A DNA stretch of 64,000 bases from Bradysia coprophila (lineage: Eukaryota > Arthropoda > Insecta > Diptera > Sciaridae). Made by a program: the position numbers and the translations under genes. Positions 57,811 through 64,000 of the stretch are shown one piece after another. Where the stretch lies: NCBI RefSeq assembly GCF_014529535.1, contig NW_023504022.1:2972986-3036985 (forward strand). The letters run 5' to 3'. Below the pieces are notes generated by a model. The model did no database searches. It was not told the DNA's origin and was given only the letters and a program-made list of their open reading frames with translations. Within the stretch, counting starts at the first letter, position 1, and each line of letters opens with the position of its first letter.

Positions 57811-58757
57811 ATATAAACATAAGCTATGCGGACCCGTACGTGTAAACAAACAAGTGAGATGCATAAATATATTCGAGAAAATCAATCAATCGCACCATGC
57901 TCAACGAATTCGTTAAGATTGCGAAATAAAGCAAAATTAATCGGATAAAAAAATAATGTTGAGCAAAAAAACAATTCTTTTTTGTGTAAAATAGGTATTC
58001 AAATCCGCGGCTGAGCAAGATGATTTTTCCTTCATTCGCTTCCTATGTAACACTTACTCGTAGATAGTCTAATGTGTCCGTTGCCAATTCGCAACGTTAA
58101 AAATATCGATAATCCTGACCTGGAGGCGACAGGAAGACTACCGTGATTTAAATGATGACTGGGAAAGAAACAAAGGGTCACTAGGTGTGGGTTCGAGATC
58201 ATTCGCACCATAAGTCCGCTGCAAATTCAAAATGAAACGCACAACAACTAAATCGAAGGCAGCTTTGTATTTGGTCAACTCACTTTATTTTCATATAAGA
58301 ATGCGTTGAAATTTACTTTTTAATTCATTGGTTCATCCATCGATTCATCGAAAATTCACATTCTGAGCGCACTTATGGCGTGAATTAATTTGATCATCAC
58401 ACCCTGATCTATGTGTAAGTGTCTAATGTACATTTTTCTAGAATTCCCATCAATGTTGACAGACTTCTTGGTCGCTTAACGTTTTTAGAAAAAATAAATG
58501 AGCAAAAATAATTTTGGCTTCTAGAGGCGAATACTTTTCTATTAGGAAATGACTGCGATTTCGGTAAGCGGTTTTTGAAAAGAATCCCTCCAAGTGGGCA
58601 GTGTTATCACCTCCGACCCAATTTTTCTATTTAAACTAAATGATGGTTTCTCAATGATCCCACTTTCTCAAAAGAACGCGGATGGGAAGTTATCATCGAA
58701 AATATGTAATTTTTTCGCACAAATCTAGGCTACAATTTAGAGTTGTATCGATTCGTC
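57811..58757. other. non-coding
   Basis: No gene recognised. A slightly GC-richer piece at 58080-58200 has a short open frame (ILTWRRQEDYRDLNDDWERN) without splice sites or homology that I know. Confidence 0.4.
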
Positions 58758-58761
58758 TTGA

Positions 58762-59050
58762 GAGCAATGAACCCTTTGCAAATTTGTAGCCCACATTTGG
58801 GCGGAAAAATATTCGTTTTTTGATGATTTCTCAGAACTAATTTCAAAAAAAAGATTAAAAACAGTAAAGGCACGCAAAAATTGGTTTTTGAGTCACAACT
58901 TATCCCACTTGGTGAAACCTTTGCAGATTACACAAAATTACACAATCTGCACAGGTGGGATAATTTAAGACTAAAAAAACCAATTTTTCTTTAAATGTTA
59001 CACATTTTTGTTGGCTTTAATGGTTTTACTTTTTCAAAAAAAGATGTTGG
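58762..59050. mobile_element. palindromic MITE, GAGCAATG family, copy 3
   Basis: Starts GAGCAATGAACCCTTTGC after TTGA (a decayed TTAA). The arms invert round 58930. The right terminus is missing. Confidence 0.65.
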
Positions 59051-60698
59051 TTCAACAGAGAGAAAATAGGAAATTACCGTTAGGAAATGGGAGAGACGTC
59101 ATTTGTACTATATCGACAGGAATGATATTATCGCTCAAAAAACGTTTATGCGATAATATCGTTTTCTAGACGATAGTATCGTTTTCTGAACGATAATATC
59201 TACTGACGATATTGACTGTGTAGAAATGTCCAGCCAACTCGGCCGATGAAGACATCGTGTTTTCAGATTGTGTTACTTCTATTCCTACCAGCCATCGATA
59301 TCCGCTGGAGTATGAACAAGTATGAACGGGATTAACTAGTCGTTGTTATCATGACGTTGCATAACAAAAATCCACACTCATTGCAAATTAACGTTATGCA
59401 ACGAAAATATTTTTTGGTTTAATGTTTGCAGCACCTGCAGAATGCAGCACCAAAAGCTAATTAGTGAAAACTCTATTTGTCCCCCGACGTAATTTCATTC
59501 TATTTTCTGTTCAAATCAGAAATTTATTTAAAAAAAAAAAAACAATTTTACCTAATTTTCCAATAATATTAATTGGTCGGTCAGTCAGCATACAATATTA
59601 AAGTGGGTCAACACAAATACCTAATTGCTATTCACATGCATAGAAGTATAGTTTCATAGAAAACCCTTCTGACACACGCTTCATATCACTGCGTTCCACT
59701 TCATATCAATAGATAAAAGGATAAACAGCCAATTATCGTTTCGTTCGTTGTGAGTGGACGTGGGGTGAGGCTGCTTTTCGATAGTGCTCTAGAAATAACT
59801 GTGTAACATGAGACATAATCAGCAGTACATTTCTGCAGACTGAAATTAATATTAAAATAGGGAAAAACTATCACGCCCCCTGCTGTTTCAATTGCGAAAC
59901 ATTCGTTTTGTTAGCAGTGTTGGAAATTTTGAAGTTCATTAAAACTGCTTCATCAACAACTGATAATGCTTCGTGTGTACACTACACACGCACCGAAAGC
60001 CACAAAATACGTGTACCCTTTTCCCCAAAAAAATACAGCCGCTCGGCATGGCGGAAAACTAAAATAGCAAAATGTGAAACAATGTTGTCAAAGCCAGAGA
60101 CAGCTTTTCGTTTCCCATACAAAATTTATGCGAATTCAATCCAATTTATACCAGAAATTCCCATAGAAAATTAATAATTACATTTTGCAAACTGTGTACG
60201 ACAGTTTGCGGTGATGTTGTTGTTCATACAGTATTGAATGGAAAAACACCTTTTAATCGGCTTTGACCCAATCAATGTACAATGTTAAGGGGGATATAGA
60301 GAATGAGCTTGCACACACAATGTAAGCCAACAACACCGATAATAATAAGGCAGGCATCAACGGCTGCTGGCTTATACTGATATGTATGTTCACGCTTCAC
60401 AAGGCAAATTTAACGAACTTCCAACTATTCAATAAATTATTTACTTTACTGCAACGATTGTTCTGTTTCATTGTCAATTAAAATGGGAACGCTACAGATG
60501 AGCTGAAGTAGTAGTGTAACAACGTAAATTGAATTAAGTCCTGTGTAGTCAGGAATGAAGATTAAAGTGGTCGTAAAATACTTTACCGTCCGATCGTTTA
60601 GTTGTGATTGAATCGGAATCGGAATTACTGAGTGGTATGATTCCATCATGAACCGTTCAACATCAATCAACAACTTTATCATTCCGTTCAGGGACTAC
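59051..60698. other. non-coding
   Basis: Contains three to four CGATAATATCGTTTTCT-like repeats at 59110-59205. Open frames (for example 59908-60174) have no protein-like features. Confidence 0.4.
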
Positions 60699-60766
60699 CA
60701 ACGCTCTTCAAGCAAAAGTGGTCATAATAACTTATTCAGAGTACCACACATGCTTGATGTGCGTTA
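60699..60766. mobile_element. MITE, CAACGCACTTC family, internally deleted copy
   Basis: CAACGCTCTTCAAGCAAAAG at the left and CTTGATGTGCGTTA at the right, only 68 bases apart. The flanks GGACTAC and GAACTAT match at five of seven positions. Confidence 0.55.
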
Positions 60767-60819
60767 GAACTATGCAATAAATTCGACTTGGTTGAAATTT
60801 GTCACGCGATCGTTTCAAC

Positions 60820-61190
60820 TAAAACACTGACAAAAAAGTTTTCAGATTATTACCTGTGACAGAAGATAATCTTTCCCAGGTTATGTAATTTTTCATACAA
60901 AAACAGCAGTACCTGTCACAGATAATGTGATTTTTGTATGAAAAATTACATTACCTGGGGACGCAACTGTCAACTTTTTTCTCAGTGAAGTAATAGTCTT
61001 TTACTATGCTGGTGCATGTAATAAGGCTATTACATGTATAGGCAATAACCTTTACATCACTCGCATAGTAAAACGTCGTACTACACACGGAAAATAAAGT
61101 GATATCTCGTATCACGATGAGTAAAAGTACCTCGGGCTGCCGCCCTCGGATACTTTTTCTCATCTGGATACGAGATATCACTTTACTTCC
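60820..61190. repeat. two adjacent inverted repeats
   Basis: CCAGGTTATGTAATTTTTCA pairs across 60878-60957. AAAGTGATATCTCGTATC pairs with its mate at 61160-61185 round a GGGCTGCCGCCC hairpin (61134-61145). Confidence 0.65.
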
Positions 61191-61589
61191 CTTGCATAGT
61201 AATGTACTATTTACATGCTTTTGTTGACCCTAGGATCGAAAGAGGCTTATTACACACCAAGGGAAAACAAGAAATTTGGTGGTTTAGGTTTCAAAAGCAT
61301 GCCAAATACATCACATAACTCGGGATAAAAAGTTGAAAAGTCTCGTTTTCGTCTGTTTATTGACCTCGGCTACGCCTCGGATCAACAAAATTGGGCGTTC
61401 GGACAAAATACCTTTCGGACAAAATAACCCCGGACAAAATAACTACGAAACACATATTTTAAAAACAAATTGTGAATAACACCCGCTAGCAGAATATATG
61501 GCGTAGGGTCAGTGTACCAATCACCGGATATTTATGAGTAGTGGTATTATAAGAAAACAAAAATTTTAGAATCTTTTTACGTACTCGAA

Positions 61590-61940
61590 AATATACTCGA
61601 GCATACTCAGTATACTCGAATATGGTCGGAGATATATAATAGATCTGTGAAAGAGTTATGTACACTAGTGGTCGGAGTAAATACACTCTCGGAATTTTGA
61701 AAACGGACACATTTTCTGTTTCTGTGTTTTATTTAAGTTTCTCATTTTTCCATATAAAAATACATGCAAAATTCACAAAAAATCAGTAAATCACGAAACA
61801 GAAAATGTGTCGGTTTTCAAAATTCCGTGAGTGTATTTACTCCAACCACTAGTGTACATAACTCTTTCACAGATCTATTATATATCTCCGACCATATTCG
61901 AGTATACTGAGTATGCTCGAGTATATTTTCGAGTACGTAT
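61590..61940. repeat. large inverted repeat beside a satellite array
   Basis: Arms at about 61590-61730 and 61795-61940 match over about 140 bases, including TCGAGCATACTCAGTATACT, GATATATAATAGATCTGTG, TTATGTACACTAGTGG and ACACATTTTCTGTTTC. The spacer is about 65 bases. The right arm runs straight into the CGACTATATTCGA array. Confidence 0.85.
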
Positions 61941-62670
61941 CGACTACATTCGAGAACATCGACTATATTCGAAAACATCGACTATATTCGAAAACATCGA
62001 CTATATTCGAAAACATCGACTATATTCGAAAACATCGCCTATTCGAGAACATCGACTATATTTCGAGAACATCAACTATATTCGATGACATCGACTATAT
62101 TCGAGGGTGCCGGCTATATTTGTGGACATCCACTATATTATATGACATCGACTATAATCGAGTATATCTGGTATATATTCGAATATATCTCGACTTTATT
62201 CGAGTATATCTCGACTATATTAGAGTGTCTCTCGACTATATTCGAGTGTCTCTAGACTATATTCGAGTATATCTCGACTATATTCGAGGACATCGACAAT
62301 ATTCTAGGACATTGACAATATTCGATTCCATCGACAATATTCGAAGACATCGACTATATTCGAGGACATCGACTATATTCGATGACATCGACAATATTTG
62401 AGGACATCGACAATATTCGATGACATCACAATATTCTACGACATCGACAATATTCTACGACATCGACAATATTCGATGACATCGACAATATTCGATGACA
62501 TCGACTATATTTGAAGACATGGACAATATTCGATGACATCGATAATATTCTAGGACATCGACAATATTCGAGTATATCTTGACTATATTATAAGATATCT
62601 GGACTACATTCGAGTATGTCGAGTATTTGTCGACTTTTTACGAGTATATGGACTTTTCTCAAGTATATTG
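61941..62670. repeat. CGACTATATTCGA-type degenerate tandem array
   Basis: About 35 copies of a unit of 18-20 bases with the consensus GACATCGACTATATTCGA, partly replaced by GACATCGACAATATTCGA and CTCGACTATATTCGAGT variants. The open frames seen here are periodic artefacts. Confidence 0.9.
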
Positions 62671-63544
62671 AGTATATCGAGCGAATTCAGATCGACTATA
62701 ATTGTGACTACATTGTACTGGAATTCAGTCAGTACACATGAGTAGAAAATCTTAAGTGAGAATACAATCATGATTTTGACATAAGTGTCAGCGCCGCAGG
62801 CCGTGAAGAATGATGAGACTTTTTAACTTTTTATCCCTTTGTACGTAAATAACTATTACGACTTGGGATAAAGAGATGAAAAGTAGAGTTTTCGTCGAGG
62901 TTTTCGTGTGAATTTTGTAGATCCGAGGCGTGAGATCATTTCTAACCCTATTAAATTTAGAACCAATTCTCTAAATACTCTAAGAGATAAATGTGTGCAA
63001 AGAACAGCAGACCTCAGAATGTAGTGTAGAAATTTCCATAAACATTTTTCCACGTAAATTCCTTTCATTTTACGACGAATGATTCAGAATGAATGTAAGG
63101 GTGTCACTGTTAGGTGAGTGTAATTTGCTCTAAAATAAAGGTTGAACGGGAACTGCAATTCGAGACGGTTAAAGTTTCACTGAATTCTACATGCAAAATG
63201 TACATCGACAAGGAAAGTTTCGTGAATTTTAATCAAAAGTTTCTTCATTACAAAATTGCGAACTGCTTATTAACGGTTTCATAATGCGCCTGAAGCTTAT
63301 CAACTTAATTTACTACTTAATGTTGAAGAATGCTTTGTCTCTGGTACTTTTGGGATATTTTTTAAAATATGTTTCAGTTATGCTTATGTTTACGTATTTA
63401 TGCTCCGATCAGGTTCAGGTCAGATCGACCTGTTTAAGCTCAGGTTTATCTAGTATATTGGACTAAACCTATTCCGAGAACGCAAGTTCGAAATTACAAG
63501 AAATTTGTTTACAAAACATTGTCATATACGTCCAAAACTACTGA
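62671..63544. other. non-coding
   Basis: Contains ATCCGAGGCGTGAGATC (62920), and AGGTTCAGGTCAGATCGACC (63411-63430) resembling the AGGTCA cluster at 6.3 kb. No gene seen. Confidence 0.4.
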
Positions 63545-63905
63545 TATCAGTCAAAAACCCTCAACAGAGTAAAAAGTGACGCAAGTCTCTGCATACACTT
63601 CTAAAACAACTTATATCGTAGTAAGTGGCACCTTCTGCGCTCGTACGCAAGAATTGTAACAACAAAAATTTTAGAAAAGTTTGCGTCACAAGTCGCAGAT
63701 GTTGAGGAAAGTATAAGAAAGTTGTTTATGAACGGCATTCAAAAATAAGATAGCCGAATCATCTGCTTTTGTGTCAAATTTTTGTTTTTAAAATTTTATC
63801 CTACAAGCGCAGAATGCCTCACTTACTACGATATCAGTTGTTTTGGAAGTATACACACTTCATAGGGACCTGCGTCTCATTTTACTCTTTTAAGGGTTTT
63901 TGGGT
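63545..63905. mobile_element. MITE with about 95-bp inverted arms
   Basis: The left arm includes GAGTAAAAAGTGACGCAAG, CTTCTAAAACAACTTATATC and CACCTTCTGCGCT. The right arm has the mates AGCGCAGAATGCCTC and GATATCAGTTGTTTTGGAAG. A fragment of the left arm also occurs near 31840. Confidence 0.7.
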
Positions 63906-64000
63906 TTTTCACTCATTTCTTCTAAAACGTCTGGAACTGCCATTAAAATTTAATGTGCACCTCCGAAAGTAATTTTAATGAACGAAGCCGTATACATTAT

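Noticed and set aside
59908-60174. 88-codon plus-strand frame
   Set aside because: Random composition, no splice sites, promoter or recognised motif.
61831-62401. Open frames with YIRKHRLYSKTS-like repeats
   Set aside because: Translation of the CGACTATATTCGA tandem array; frames persist only because the unit lacks stops.

Overview
This is an AT-rich eukaryotic window that looks like insect DNA, most likely a lower dipteran such as a gnat or midge. That placement is inferred. It rests on spliced genes with short introns, TATA plus TCAGT-type initiators, insect-type secreted proteins (an MBF2-family salivary or haemolymph protein, a Gly-Tyr-rich cuticle- or silk-like protein), a USP36/Scrawny homologue, and dense palindromic MITEs. 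No species can be named from the sequence alone. Nothing viral or retroviral was recognised with confidence.

Layout. 1-6.4 kb: a decayed BED-finger hAT transposase gene (minus strand), cut in two by a 3.3 kb foldback-like element made of tandem arrays in opposite orientations and carrying a 5S rRNA-like block. 6.4-7.8 kb: three abutting palindromic MITEs that share TTAA junctions. 8.0-9.9 kb: two convergent paralogous Cys-rich secreted-protein genes. 9.9-13.6 kb: MITEs and hairpins. 13.7-17.5 kb: USP36 homologue, four exons, minus strand. 20.1-22.2 kb: a THUMPD1 homologue (plus) tail-to-tail with a two-RRM acidic-tailed protein (minus). 22.2-26.1 kb: repeats. 26.2-31.6 kb: a Gly-Tyr-His-rich secreted protein gene whose exon phases predict a splice-controlled frame switch and an extra 3' terminal exon. 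32.0-32.9 kb: F-box protein gene (minus). 33-37 kb: mobile elements. 37.3-40.1 kb: a three-exon small secreted protein gene. 40-49 kb: mostly non-coding, many MITEs. 49.4-49.8 kb: MBF2-family gene (minus). 55.6-57.8 kb: decaying C2H2 zinc-finger gene. 57.8-64 kb: repeats, including a long CGACTATATTCGA-type array beside a large inverted repeat.

Three neighbouring genes (USP36, THUMPD1, two-RRM protein) would all be expected to act in the nucleolus, in rRNA and tRNA biology. The remaining genes are mostly small secreted proteins. Exon boundaries were worked out by hand from splice consensus and phase. For every gene model I give with exact exons, the summed exon lengths are divisible by three. 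Transposon boundaries with exact coordinates rest on matching terminal inverted repeats and target-site duplications read directly from the sequence.
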